Shown here piece after piece: positions 15,130 to 23,686 of a stretch of 38,021 nt of DNA. The position numbers and the translations under genes are program-made. The stretch spans positions 1 through 38,021 of the forward strand of contig NZ_JOHY01000061.1 in assembly GCF_000721495.1 (NCBI RefSeq). The letters are read 5' to 3'. The DNA is from Streptomyces sp. NRRL F-5123. Its GTDB lineage: Bacteria; Actinomycetota; Actinomycetes; Streptomycetales; Streptomycetaceae. A model generated the notes under the pieces. It was not told the DNA's origin and ran no database searches. It saw only the letters and a list, made by a program, of their open reading frames with translations. The first letter of the stretch is position 1; the number at the start of each line of letters is the position of its first letter.

Positions 15130-15252
15130 ATGCCCGTACTCGAACCGAATCCCCCGCAGCCGCAGCGCCGGCTGCTGATCCTGTTCGGACTCATGATGGG
15201 GGTGCCCGCGCTGGTCGCCGTCGTCGCGATCATCGCCGCACGGATGGGATGA
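15130..15252 (+). CDS. SGM_5486-type transporter-associated membrane peptide
   Basis: A 40-residue open frame, too short for most gene finders. It begins MPVLEPNPPQPQRR and continues with one transmembrane helix (about residues 15-37), ending ARMG. The opening MPVLEPNP and the position just after a CynX/NimT-family MFS gene match the small protein family named SGM_5486 transporter-associated protein in streptomycetes, as I remember it. Probably a single-pass partner of the transporter. The start lies 43 nt after the MFS stop; there is no convincing Shine-Dalgarno. Confidence 0.75.
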   Translation: MPVLEPNPPQPQRRLLILFGLMMGVPALVAVVAIIAARMG

Positions 15253-15319
15253 CCGGCCCCTCCTCCCGGGGTGAGCGGTGCCGTACGCCCAGGCCACGGC
15301 CGACCCCCCGTCAGCGACC

Positions 15320-15385
15320 CTGAGGCGACCCTGAGTCCGGGGTGGGGACAACCCCACCATCCATGGGGGGTCAGGCTCAGGGACG
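15320..15385. promoter_or_regulatory. Repeat-rich upstream region of the 83-residue gene
   Basis: Two direct CCCTGAG copies (about 15328-15347 region) precede a perfect inverted repeat, GGTGGGG (15341-15347), ACAA, CCCCACC (15352-15358). A further CTCAGGGAC after it is a near-inverse of GACCCTGAG. Direct CCCTGA repeats are typical of response-regulator sites. No promoter hexamers are certain. Confidence 0.4.
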
Positions 15386-15504
15386 CATGGGTGGACGGCC
15401 GGATGGGTACCGGGGGCGCGTGACCGTAGCGTCGTGGTTGTCAGGCCGGCCCGCGCCGGCCGGCACACCCGGCAGCCCGACGGCACACCACGGAGGCGGT
15501 CACC

Positions 15505-15756
15505 GTGACCACGCAGTCCCCCCACCTCTACGCCCGGCAGACCCCGGCCGCGCCCGGCACCGCCGCCCGCCGCACGCCCGGCGCGGTGCAGACCCGGCTG
15601 CCGTGGTGGGCGGTCGCGCTCCCCGCGGTCGCGTTCGCCGCGCTGCTCCTGCTGATCACCGGCGCCCACGCCGACACCTCGGCCGCGGCCCCGGCCGGTG
15701 AGGTGTTCTCGCACGCCGCGACCGCCGTGTCCGGGGTCCTCGGCCACCTGACGTGA
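15505..15756 (+). CDS. Small single-pass membrane protein, hypothetical
   Basis: 83 residues. A proline/threonine-rich N-terminal third with three Arg residues precedes one hydrophobic helix (about residues 33-53), followed by an Ala-rich, probably extracellular tail of about 30 residues with little charge. GGAGG at 15492-15496 supports GTG 15505. I do not recognise a family. It lies between the transporter-associated peptide and the SixA-type phosphatase on the same strand, but has its own long upstream region with an inverted repeat. Confidence 0.65.
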   Translation: MTTQSPHLYARQTPAAPGTAARRTPGAVQTRLPWWAVALPAVAFAALLLLITGAHADTSAAAPAGEVFSHAATAVSGVLGHLT

Positions 15757-15849
15757 CCGCCCGCCCCCGGTCCGCGCCCGCCGGGAGGCCGTGCCGCCGA
15801 TCACGCCCATCCCGCGCCTGACTGCGGGTTTTCTGGAAAGCTGAAGGGC

Positions 15850-16371
15850 ATGACCGTCGATTCACCTCGCACCCTCGTCCTGCTCCGGCACGCGAAGGCC
15901 GACTGGCCGAACGTCCCCGACCACGAGCGGCCGCTGGCCGAACGCGGCCGGCTGGACGCCCCCGCCGCCGGCCGCCGACTCGCCGACGACGGCATCACCC
16001 CCGACCTCGTCCTGTGCTCCACCGCCGCCCGCACCCGCGAGACGTGGAAGCTCGCCGCCCACGAGATGCCGCACCGCCCCCGCACGGCCTACGAGGAGCG
16101 GCTGTACGAGGCGAGCCTCGGCGATCTGCTCGCGCTGCTGAACGAGACGCCGGACGACATCGGCTCGCTCCTGGTCGTCGCCCACAACCCGGGCATGCAC
16201 ACGCTGACCGAGGCCCTGACCGGCAGCGCCGACAGCGCGGCCCTGGCCCGTGTCAAGCAGGCCGGATTCCCCACCGCCGCCTTCGCCGTCCTGACCTTCA
16301 CCGGCCGGTGGAAGGACGTCGAGCACGGCGTCGCCCGGCTCGCGGCCTTCTGGGCCCCGCACGAGGCGTAG
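15850..16371 (+). CDS. SixA-type histidine phosphatase
   Basis: 173 residues of the phosphoglycerate mutase-like superfamily. LLRHAKAD (residues 11-18) is the RHG-like motif with the phospho-accepting His. The RPLAERGR segment follows. CSTAARTRETW gives the second Arg, YEERLYEAS the conserved Glu region, and VVAHNPGMH the second catalytic His. SixA proteins dephosphorylate phosphohistidine; small actinobacterial members are often of unknown substrate. GAAGGG lies 5 nt before ATG 15850. It converges with the 109-residue gene 34 bp away. Confidence 0.88.
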   Translation: MTVDSPRTLVLLRHAKADWPNVPDHERPLAERGRLDAPAAGRRLADDGITPDLVLCSTAARTRETWKLAAHEMPHRPRTAYEERLYEASLGDLLALLNETPDDIGSLLVVAHNPGMHTLTEALTGSADSAALARVKQAGFPTAAFAVLTFTGRWKDVEHGVARLAAFWAPHEA

Positions 16372-16405
16372 CCCGCCCGGGTCCCGTCCGCCGTACGGCC
16401 AGGAC

Positions 16406-16735
16406 TCAGGCCCTCGCCTCACCCTCCGGGTTCACGCGGTCCAGCACGATGTGGACGCGGTGCTCGACGTGCGCCACGCGCCAGCGCCTGCCGAGCAGGT
16501 CGACGGTGCTGCCCGCGACCAGCCCCGGGTGGTCCGACACGGTCTCGCCCTCGCGGTAGACCCGCAGGCCCCCGGCCGGCGCGGCGGTGGCGCCGGCGGA
16601 CGTACGGGCCACGACGAGGTGGATCCGGCCCCGGTGCCGCACGAAGTACGGCACGTGCCAGCGCACCGACCAGTGGTCCGGCGGGTACGTGCCCTCGGGC
16701 GGTGTGGAGGGCTCGCGGCGGGGCTGATCGCTCAC
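16406..16735 (-). CDS. 109-residue protein of the calpain cassette, unknown
   Basis: Soluble, mixed-charge protein with no signal peptide or transmembrane helix. It has a short Pro-rich start, then WSVRWHVPYFVRHRGRIHLVVAR, which reads as beta strands, and a C-terminal LLGRRWRVAHVEHRVHIVLDRV segment, also beta-like. I do not recognise the family. GTG 16735 overlaps the calpain-like gene's stop by 4 bp (GTGA, 16732-16735), so it is translationally coupled to the protease. It could be an inhibitor or immunity partner, a substrate, or unrelated; position alone supports the idea. Confidence 0.65.
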   Translation of the reverse strand: MSDQPRREPSTPPEGTYPPDHWSVRWHVPYFVRHRGRIHLVVARTSAGATAAPAGGLRVYREGETVSDHPGLVAGSTVDLLGRRWRVAHVEHRVHIVLDRVNPEGEARA

Positions 16736-18237
16736 GGGATCTCGAACTCCTGCGGATCGACGAAGTATTTGTCGAACTGCTCCTGCGAGACGACGACCTC
16801 GGGCGACGGGCTGCCCCACGGGTTGCCCAGCACGATCTTCCCGTCGCTGGTGAAGCGCCGCACGTAGTACGCGTGGTCGGTGTGGTAGCCGTCCGGAAGG
16901 TCCGCGGGAGGGTTGTCCTCGTCGCCGTCCGGGGTGAGGACGGTGATCGCCTTGCCCGAGTCGAAGATCTTCTTCAGGTCGGCGATGCTCTTGTCCTCGT
17001 GCTTGCCGATGCCCAGGAAGCCGCCGGTCTTGATGTCGCCGCCGGAGTGCCCGGTGATGTAGGGCACCGACTTGCCCGGGTTGTTGTTCTCGATGCCGCC
17101 GTAGCCCTTGTCGCCGCCGAAGGCGATCGCGAACGCCTTCTCGTAGTAGCCCGGCCAGGTGTCGCCGCTGCCCGTCGCGGACACCGGGTAGCCGTCCCCG
17201 TCCACCAGCAGGTCCGGCGTCACCGTCACCCAGCGGAAGTTACCCCCCTGGTCCCAGACCCGCACGCTCACCGTGCCGTTGGGGTTCTGCTTGATGCCGT
17301 CCTGGATGAACTTCGGGTCACGCTGCGCGACCGAGCACAGCGAGGAGAAGTACCAGCAGTCGCCCAGGCCGCGCTGGTGGATGTCGTCGACCGACACGCC
17401 GTCGGCGATGAGCGGGTCGGTGGGCACGCCCCAGTGCAGGCCGGAGGCGTTGACGCCGTTCTGGGTGTTCTCGCCGTCCTTGTACGCGCCGGTGCCGGTG
17501 AAGTCCGGCTGGACGCTGGGGAAGGCGGCGAGGAACTTGTCGAAGTTCTCCGGGCCGAGCCGGGACAGCAGGGTGTCCAGGGTGGTGTCGCGGGACTGCG
17601 CGGACACGCCGTTGGAGTCGAAGGGGTTCCAGCCGGAGTCCCCGTGGTCGTTCATCAGCTCGTTGTAGTGGGCGAGGTCGGCGGGGGAGGCCTTGGTGAT
17701 CACGGCGTCCAGCTCCGCCGAGGTCAGCCCGGTGAGGGTGGCGGCGAGGTCGTCGAGGTCGTCGGTGTCGCCGTTGACGCCGAAGTCGGTGTGCTGGAGG
17801 GCCTGGAGGGCCTTCAGCGCCGCGTCGACCTTCTTGCCGTCCGGCGCCTTCTCGTCCAGGAAGACCGAAGCGGCGTCCACCGGGTAGCCGGCCGCCGCGA
17901 AGACCTGGACGCCCTTGAGCTGGGTGATCCGGCGCTTGATCTCGCCCTGCATGGTGCCGAGTTCGGAGGTGAGCTTCGCCGGGAGCGGGGCGTTCGGGCC
18001 GGAGGGCGCGGGGGCCTGCTGCGGCAGCGGGGGCCACACGATCCCCGGGAAGACGGTGACGAGCTGCTGGAGGGCGGGGTCGTTGGAGGCCTTCTGCCCC
18101 GCCGGCAGGTTCTGCTGGACGCCGTCGAGCAGGGTGGTGAGCTGCTGGTGCAGACCCGCCGCGTGCCCGGCGAGCGAGTCGAGGGTGCCCGCGAAGCTGG
18201 TGAGCAGGTCGGGGTCGAAGCCGTGGAAGTCCGTCAC
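16732..18237 (-). CDS. Calpain-family (C2) cysteine protease with WXG-like N terminus
   Basis: 501 residues. The C-terminal catalytic domain (about 265-501) has the calpain triad: Cys294 in QRGLGDCWYFSS, His455 in DHAYYV and Asn472 in LGNPWG. The first 45 residues form two amphipathic helices (FDPDLLTSFAGTLDSLAGHA) resembling WXG100/LXG N termini. A helical middle region follows (about 90-240). There is no Sec signal, no transmembrane helix, and no calcium-binding EF-hand of eukaryotic type. The start GTG 18237 overlaps the WXG-like gene's stop by 4 bp. I infer a type VII-associated protease or effector, but no secretion machinery is in the window. Confidence 0.85.
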   Translation of the reverse strand: MTDFHGFDPDLLTSFAGTLDSLAGHAAGLHQQLTTLLDGVQQNLPAGQKASNDPALQQLVTVFPGIVWPPLPQQAPAPSGPNAPLPAKLTSELGTMQGEIKRRITQLKGVQVFAAAGYPVDAASVFLDEKAPDGKKVDAALKALQALQHTDFGVNGDTDDLDDLAATLTGLTSAELDAVITKASPADLAHYNELMNDHGDSGWNPFDSNGVSAQSRDTTLDTLLSRLGPENFDKFLAAFPSVQPDFTGTGAYKDGENTQNGVNASGLHWGVPTDPLIADGVSVDDIHQRGLGDCWYFSSLCSVAQRDPKFIQDGIKQNPNGTVSVRVWDQGGNFRWVTVTPDLLVDGDGYPVSATGSGDTWPGYYEKAFAIAFGGDKGYGGIENNNPGKSVPYITGHSGGDIKTGGFLGIGKHEDKSIADLKKIFDSGKAITVLTPDGDEDNPPADLPDGYHTDHAYYVRRFTSDGKIVLGNPWGSPSPEVVVSQEQFDKYFVDPQEFEIP

Positions 18238-18581
18238 TTGGGGCCGCTCGCCGGGGTGCCCGCGGCGGACTTGCTCTTCGCTCGGTCCTCCAGGTCGGAG
18301 GCCGCCGACTCCCAGCGGGCGGCGTCCGCCGTGAGCGAGGCGGCCATGGCGTGCAGCGCCTTCTGCCGCTGCGCCAGCGTCGTCGTGCACCGGTCGGCGT
18401 ACGGGCCGGTCCACATCGCGCCGCCGGTCAGGGCGCTGCCGGGCCGCGGCTGCGCCTTGGACACCGCGCCGTCCAGATACCCGCTCAGCGACTTCGCCAG
18501 GGTGCGGGCCTGCCGGGCGTGGTCGCGCAGCGCGGTCGCCCGCTGCCTCAGCACGACCGGATCGTCGTCCCCGTAGCCCAT
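18234..18581 (-). CDS. WXG100-like (Esx-type) protein
   Basis: 115 residues, almost entirely helical. Trp57-Thr58-Gly59 sits in a glycine-rich turn between two long helices (about 8-45 and 60-103), the geometry of WXG100 proteins. The last dozen residues are disordered. These proteins dimerise and escort or accompany type VII secretion substrates. ATG 18581 was chosen because GGGGAGG lies 7 nt upstream. A -10-like TAGGCT at 18645-18640 (minus strand) suggests a promoter separate from the lipoprotein gene 99 bp upstream. The stop overlaps the calpain gene start, so partner expression is coupled. Confidence 0.75.
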   Translation of the reverse strand: MGYGDDDPVVLRQRATALRDHARQARTLAKSLSGYLDGAVSKAQPRPGSALTGGAMWTGPYADRCTTTLAQRQKALHAMAASLTADAARWESAASDLEDRAKSKSAAGTPASGPK

Positions 18582-18680
18582 GGCCAGCCTCCCCCGCGGC
18601 GATGTCGACGGACCGTCAGCACGTCGCGGCCCGCCGGGGAGCCTAGCGGGCACCGTCCGGTTCCTGCCACCGGCCGGTTC

Positions 18681-19469
18681 TCATCCCTCCCGCGCGGTGA
18701 GCGTGACGGCCGTGCCGGAGGTGAGCGGCCCGACGGTGAGGAGCACTCCGCCGATCTCCACAGTGTCGCCCGGGCGCAGGGCCAGGTACTTCGCCGCGGT
18801 GGTGCCGGCGCAGTAGACGTCCAGCCCGGCGGTCCCGCCCGCGGGGTCGGCGTAGGTCGCGACCGCCATCAGCCCGGCCGCGGTGTCGTGCGGCCGGTGC
18901 ACGCCGAGCACCAGGGGGCGGCCGGGTGCCGGGAGGTCCGCGGTGCGGGCGGCGCGGGCTGCCGGGTCGGTGGAGAAGCACAGGGCGCGCAGGGCCGCCT
19001 GGTCCTTGCCCGCGGCCACCGACGTCAGGACGGCCGGCTTCGCCGCGGCCGCCGCCCGGTCCGCGGCCGCGCGCGGTACGAGGACGACGCGGTAGGCGCA
19101 GATCTGCGCGACGGTGTACGCGTGGCCCCGCAGGGTCACCCCGGCGCCGGGGCGTACCTTCGCGGTCTGCCGCGCGGGCCCGGCCGGGGGCTCCGCCACG
19201 GTGAGGGTGGCGGTGCGGGTGGCGCCGTCACCGGTGGTCCCGGCGGGCGTCGCGGGGAATTCCACGGACATGCCGCTGCCGTCGGGCAGCGGGACCGAGC
19301 CGCCGCGCAGCACGTGCAGGCCGTCCGCCGGGGCGGTACCGGAGCACACCGGGCCCCGGTCGGGGGAGGGCGGCAGGGTACGGGCCTTCCCGCCGCCCCC
19401 GCCGCACGCCGTGAGGGCGGTGGCCAGCGCCACCGCCACGAGCCCGCCGCATACCGTCCGGCACCGCAT
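18681..19469 (-). CDS. Lipoprotein, hypothetical
   Basis: 262 residues. A lipoprotein signal peptide ends in the lipobox LTAC with Cys22, followed by a Gly linker. The mature part reads as repeated beta segments with several Cys (near VCSGT, QICAYR, ALCFST and DVYCAG) that could form disulfides outside the membrane. I recognise no enzymatic motif. It follows serB by 32 bp on the same strand and precedes the WXG-calpain cassette, so it may be transcribed with serB. Whether it belongs functionally to the cassette is open. Confidence 0.72.
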   Translation of the reverse strand: MRCRTVCGGLVAVALATALTACGGGGGKARTLPPSPDRGPVCSGTAPADGLHVLRGGSVPLPDGSGMSVEFPATPAGTTGDGATRTATLTVAEPPAGPARQTAKVRPGAGVTLRGHAYTVAQICAYRVVLVPRAAADRAAAAAKPAVLTSVAAGKDQAALRALCFSTDPAARAARTADLPAPGRPLVLGVHRPHDTAAGLMAVATYADPAGGTAGLDVYCAGTTAAKYLALRPGDTVEIGGVLLTVGPLTSGTAVTLTAREG

Positions 19470-19501
19470 GCCCCACCCCCTCGGGGCGAGAGCGTAGCGG
19501 G

Positions 19502-20770
19502 TCAGTCCGTGGGCACGCCGTCCAGCGCGTCGGCCGCCTCGATCTCCTCGCGGGTGATGCCCAGCAGGAAGAGCACGGTGTCCAGGAAGGGCACGTTGAC
19601 GGAGGTGTCGGCGGCCTCGCGGACGACCGGCTTGGCGTTGAAGGCCACGCCGAGGCCGGCCGCGTTGAGCATGTCCAGGTCGTTGGCGCCGTCTCCGATC
19701 GCGACGGTCTGGCTCAGCGGCACCCCGGCCTGCTCGGCGAAGCTGCGCAGCAGCCGGGCCTTGCCCGCGCGGTCGACGATCGGCCCGGTCACCCGCCCGG
19801 TGAGCCGGCCGTCGACCACCTCCAGGGTGTTCGCGGCGGCGAAGTCCAGCCCGAGCCGCTCCCGGAGGTCGTCGGTGACCTGCGTGAAGCCGCCGGAGAC
19901 CACGCCGACCTGGTAGCCGAGCCGCTTGAGGGTACGGATCAGGGTCCGCGCGCCCGGCGTCAGCCGCACCTCGGACCGCACCTTGTCCACCACCGACACG
20001 TCCAGCCCCGCCAGCAGCGCGACCCGGGCGTGCAGCGACTGCTCGAAGTCCAGCTCACCGCGCATCGCGGCGGCGGTGACCTCGGCGACCTGCGCCTCGC
20101 ACCCGGCGTGCGCGGCGAACAGCTCGATGACCTCGTCCTGGATCACGGTGGAGTCGACGTCCATGACCACCAGCCGCTGCGCCCTGCGCTGCAGCCCGGC
20201 CGGCACCACGGCGACGTCCACCCCGCGCGCTGCGCCGGCCACCGCGAGCGCCGAGCGCAGCGCGACCGGCTCGGCGCCGGACACGGCGAATTCGACGGCG
20301 GTCACCGGATATTTCCCCAGCCGGAAGATTCGGTCGATGTTCCCGCCGGCGCCGGTGATGACGGCCGTTATGGCCGCCGCCGTTTCCGCGGTGAGCGGCC
20401 GCCCGAGCACCGTGACGTGCGAACGTCCTTCGCGGCGCGGCCGGTTGTCCCCGATGCCGGAGATGATCTCGGCCTCCATGCCCAGGCTCTCCGCCCAGCT
20501 GTGCACGGTGGCCCGCAGGTCACCCTCGCTGCCCGTGCCGGGCGCGGGGGTGGTCACCAGCGCGCACAGCATCATCCGGCCGCGGGTCACCACCTGCTCG
20601 ATGTCCACCACGTCCACGCCGTAGGCGGCGAGCGTGTCGAAGAGGCCCGCGGTGGTGCCGGGGCGGTCCTTGCCGAAGATCTTGACCAGCAGGGTCGGCA
20701 CGTCGTCCGCCGGAACGGGGGCGGCGGGCGTGACCGGTGCGGCGGAAGCGGTCTGCGAGGCGTCGTCCAT
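19502..20770 (-). CDS. serB: Phosphoserine phosphatase SerB
   Basis: 422 residues, last step of serine synthesis. Two N-terminal ACT-type domains (about 25-105 and 118-190) probably sense serine or another amino acid. A HAD phosphatase domain follows, with the nucleophile Asp204 and acid Asp206 in MDVDSTV, the second motif VVSGGFTQV, and motif IV GDGANDLDML. This is the ACT-ACT-HAD layout of mycobacterial SerB2. ATG 20770 was chosen; the first 22 residues are a disordered Ala/Pro leader. It is divergent from the FHA-ABC gene; a TACGGT hexamer lies 9 nt upstream of the start. Confidence 0.95.
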   Translation of the reverse strand: MDDASQTASAAPVTPAAPVPADDVPTLLVKIFGKDRPGTTAGLFDTLAAYGVDVVDIEQVVTRGRMMLCALVTTPAPGTGSEGDLRATVHSWAESLGMEAEIISGIGDNRPRREGRSHVTVLGRPLTAETAAAITAVITGAGGNIDRIFRLGKYPVTAVEFAVSGAEPVALRSALAVAGAARGVDVAVVPAGLQRRAQRLVVMDVDSTVIQDEVIELFAAHAGCEAQVAEVTAAAMRGELDFEQSLHARVALLAGLDVSVVDKVRSEVRLTPGARTLIRTLKRLGYQVGVVSGGFTQVTDDLRERLGLDFAAANTLEVVDGRLTGRVTGPIVDRAGKARLLRSFAEQAGVPLSQTVAIGDGANDLDMLNAAGLGVAFNAKPVVREAADTSVNVPFLDTVLFLLGITREEIEAADALDGVPTD

Positions 20771-20996
20771 GGTCTTTACACCGTATCCGCACCGCGCGCA
20801 CCTATCACCATCCGTCCCGCGTACCGGACACTGTGCCGAACGCCGCCGCCGGTCCACCGTCCGGTTGTCCGGATTCGGTTGCAGGAACAGGTCCGGGAGG
20901 GCGCTTTCTGTTACGAGACCGGGGCCTGCAATAGTTCCTCCCGATGTCCGCTATCCCTAGACTCCTCTGCACGGGGGACAACTCGGGGGACGAACA

Positions 20997-23666
20997 ATGG
21001 GGTTTGGGGTGCCAGAACTCGTACTGGAATTGAACGGCAGGACCTGGACGCTCGATGCGTCCCGGTCCTACAGCCTCGGGCGCGACCCGCAGAGCGATCT
21101 CGTCTGTGACGACCCGCGGGTCTCGTGGCGGCACGCCACGATCCGCCGCGCGGAGCGGGGCTGGGTGATCGAGGACCAGGGGAGCACCAACGGCACCTTC
21201 GTGCACGGCCGGCGGATCCAGACCACGGATCTGGGACCGGGCACCGCGATCAACCTGGGCAACGCCACCGAAGGCCCGCGGCTGAGCTTCTCCGCCGCGC
21301 AGGCCGCACCGGCCGCGCCCGCCCAGCAGCAGGCGTACCAGCAGCAGGCTCCGGCGCAGCAGCAGGCGTACCAGCAGCAGGCTCCGGCGCAGCCGCAGGC
21401 CTTCCAGCAGTCGGCGCCGCCGCAGTACGCGCCGCCGCCGCAGGTCCAGCAGGTGCCGCAGCAGCAGGCCGCCCAGGGCTACCCGCAGTATCAGCAGGCC
21501 CAGGCCGCCGCGGCTCCGGCCCAGCAGGCCGCCGCGGCGTACCAGCAGGCGGGTGTGCCGCAGCAGCCCGGTGGCGGGTGGCCGCAGCAGCCGCCGGCCC
21601 CGCAGGGCGTACCGCAGCAGCAACCGCAGGGGGCGCGTCCCGGCTACGGCGACCGCAGCCCGACGACCTTCCACCAGCTGGCCCTCGGCCGGGTGATGCG
21701 CATCGGCCGCGCGCTGGAGAACGAGCTGGTCGTTTCCGACCTGCAGGTCTCCCGCTACCACGCGGAGTTCCGCGCGCATCCCGACGGCCGCTACGAGATC
21801 GTCGACCTCGGCAGCCACAACGGCACGTACGTCAACGGCCAGCCGATCCAGCGGCATCTGCTCGGCCCGAACGACATCGTCGGCGTCGGCCACTCCACCT
21901 TCCGGCTGGTCGGCGACCGGCTGGAGGAGTTCGTCGACACCGGCGCGGTGTCCTTCTCCGCGCGCCGCCTGTCGGTGACCGTGCCGCACGGCAAGACGAC
22001 CAAGACGATCCTCAAGGACGTCTCCTTCGGGGTGCCGGAGAAGTCGCTGATCGGCGTGATCGGCCCGTCCGGCTCCGGAAAGTCGACGCTGCTGCGCGCC
22101 CTGACCGGCTACCGGCCCGCCGACCAGGGCGAGGTGCTGTACGACAACCGCAACCTGTACAAGCAGTTCGCCGAGCTGCGGCAGCGCATCGGCCTGGTCC
22201 CGCAGGACGACATCCTGCACAAGGAGCTCCAGGTCAAGACCGCGCTGCGGTACGCCGCCAAGCTCCGCTTCCCCGGCGACACCGCGTCGGCCGAGCGCGA
22301 GGCGCGGATCGACGAGGTGCTGCGCGAGCTCAAGCTCGACATCCACGCCGACAAGCGCATCACGTCGCTGTCCGGCGGGCAGCGCAAGCGGGTGTCCGTC
22401 GCGCTGGAGCTGCTCACCAAGCCGTCGCTGATCTTCCTGGACGAGCCCACCTCGGGCCTCGACCCGGGCATGGACCGCGACGTCATGAAGCTGCTGCGGG
22501 GCCTGGCCGACGACGGCCGCACGGTCCTGGTGGTCACCCACTCGGTGGCCGAGCTGGCGCTGTGCGACAAGCTGCTGGTCATGGCGCCGGGTGGGGCGGT
22601 GGCCTACTTCGGCCCGCCGGACGAGGCGCTCAACTTCTTCGGCTACGACAACTGGGCCGACGTCTTCTCCGCGTTCGAGACCTACCGCGACTACGACTGG
22701 ATGGGCCGCTGGCGCGGCTCGCAGCACTACCAGACGTACGCCGCCGACCTGGACTCCGCCGCGCCGCAGGCCGCGCACTACATCCCGAGCCAGGCCGCCA
22801 GGCCGCCCAAGCCGCAGGGCTGGGGCTCGCAGCTGGGGACCCTGGTCCGCCGCTACCTGTCGGTCATCGCCTCCGACCGCGGCTTCATAGGGCTCATGCT
22901 GATCCTGCCCACCGTGCTCGGCATCGTCAGCCTGCTCATCCCGGCGAAGGCCGGCCTCGGCTACGGCCCCGTGCGGGTGCACGGCCAGAACCGGGACGCC
23001 GGCACGATCCTGATGATCGTCGCGGTCGGCGCGTGCTTCGCGGGTGCCGCCAACTCGGTCCGCGAGCTGATCAAGGAACGCGTCATCTACGAGCGCGAAC
23101 GCGCGGTCGGCCTGTCGCGCTCGGCGTACCTGATGTCCAAGGTCATCGTGCTCGGCCTCATCACCGCGCTGCAGGGCGCGATCATCTGCGGCATCGGCTT
23201 CGCCCCGCGCGACAAGATGCCCGCCGAGGGTGTGATCCTGCACGGCCACCCGGCGATCGAGATGACCCTGGTCGTCATGGCCTTCGGCTTCACCTCGATG
23301 ATGGTCGGCCTGATCATCTCCGCACTGGTGAAGACGGCGGAGAAGACGATGCCGCTGCTGGTGATGTACGCGATCGTGCAGATCGTCTTCACCGGGGTGC
23401 TGTTCCAGATCTACGGCAAGCCCGGCATGGAGCAGGTGGCCTGGCTGATGCCGGCCCGCTGGGCGGTGGCCGGCACCGGTGCCACCGCGGATCTCAACAC
23501 GCTGCTGCCGTGGGACCAGACGCACAGGACGGTCGACACGCTGTGGAAGCACAGCGCGGGCACCTGGACCCTGGACGTCGTGGTGCTGCTCGCGATGGCG
23601 GCCCTGTGCGGCGTCGCCGTGGCCCGGCTGCTGCGCCGGCACGAGCCCGAGGTCATGCGCAAGTAA
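20997..23666 (+). CDS. FHA-FHA-ABC transporter, Rv1747-like
   Basis: 889 residues. FHA domain 1 (about 8-98; GRDPQSD and RVSWRHA) is followed by a Gln/Pro/Ala-rich linker (about 100-220). FHA domain 2 (about 225-300; GRALENE, QVSRYHAEF and GSHNGTYVNG) precedes an ABC ATPase (Walker A GPSGSGKST, signature LSGGQRKR, Walker B LIFLDEPTSGLD) and an ABCG-type membrane domain with about six helices (640-885). The FHA domains bind phosphothreonine, so serine/threonine kinases probably regulate export. The mycobacterial homologue is linked to export of cell-envelope lipid (PIM). ATG 20997 has GGGGGA upstream; GTG 21009 is an in-frame alternative that matches usual N termini. Confidence 0.92.
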   Translation: MGFGVPELVLELNGRTWTLDASRSYSLGRDPQSDLVCDDPRVSWRHATIRRAERGWVIEDQGSTNGTFVHGRRIQTTDLGPGTAINLGNATEGPRLSFSAAQAAPAAPAQQQAYQQQAPAQQQAYQQQAPAQPQAFQQSAPPQYAPPPQVQQVPQQQAAQGYPQYQQAQAAAAPAQQAAAAYQQAGVPQQPGGGWPQQPPAPQGVPQQQPQGARPGYGDRSPTTFHQLALGRVMRIGRALENELVVSDLQVSRYHAEFRAHPDGRYEIVDLGSHNGTYVNGQPIQRHLLGPNDIVGVGHSTFRLVGDRLEEFVDTGAVSFSARRLSVTVPHGKTTKTILKDVSFGVPEKSLIGVIGPSGSGKSTLLRALTGYRPADQGEVLYDNRNLYKQFAELRQRIGLVPQDDILHKELQVKTALRYAAKLRFPGDTASAEREARIDEVLRELKLDIHADKRITSLSGGQRKRVSVALELLTKPSLIFLDEPTSGLDPGMDRDVMKLLRGLADDGRTVLVVTHSVAELALCDKLLVMAPGGAVAYFGPPDEALNFFGYDNWADVFSAFETYRDYDWMGRWRGSQHYQTYAADLDSAAPQAAHYIPSQAARPPKPQGWGSQLGTLVRRYLSVIASDRGFIGLMLILPTVLGIVSLLIPAKAGLGYGPVRVHGQNRDAGTILMIVAVGACFAGAANSVRELIKERVIYERERAVGLSRSAYLMSKVIVLGLITALQGAIICGIGFAPRDKMPAEGVILHGHPAIEMTLVVMAFGFTSMMVGLIISALVKTAEKTMPLLVMYAIVQIVFTGVLFQIYGKPGMEQVAWLMPARWAVAGTGATADLNTLLPWDQTHRTVDTLWKHSAGTWTLDVVVLLAMAALCGVAVARLLRRHEPEVMRK
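21324..21400 (+). repeat. 33-bp coding tandem repeat in the Gln-rich linker
   Basis: Two identical 33-bp units (21324-21356 and 21357-21389) and a partial third encode the 11-residue unit QQQAYQQQAPA between the two FHA domains. This length-variable linker is likely to differ among strains. Confidence 0.85.
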
Positions 23667-23686
23667 CCGGGAATTCCCGGCAGGCG

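Noticed and set aside
16732..18581. YxxxD/E type VII secretion motif in the WXG-like protein or the protease
   Set aside because: Only scattered chance matches; none lies just after a WXG hairpin at a C terminus, so export by type VII remains an inference.
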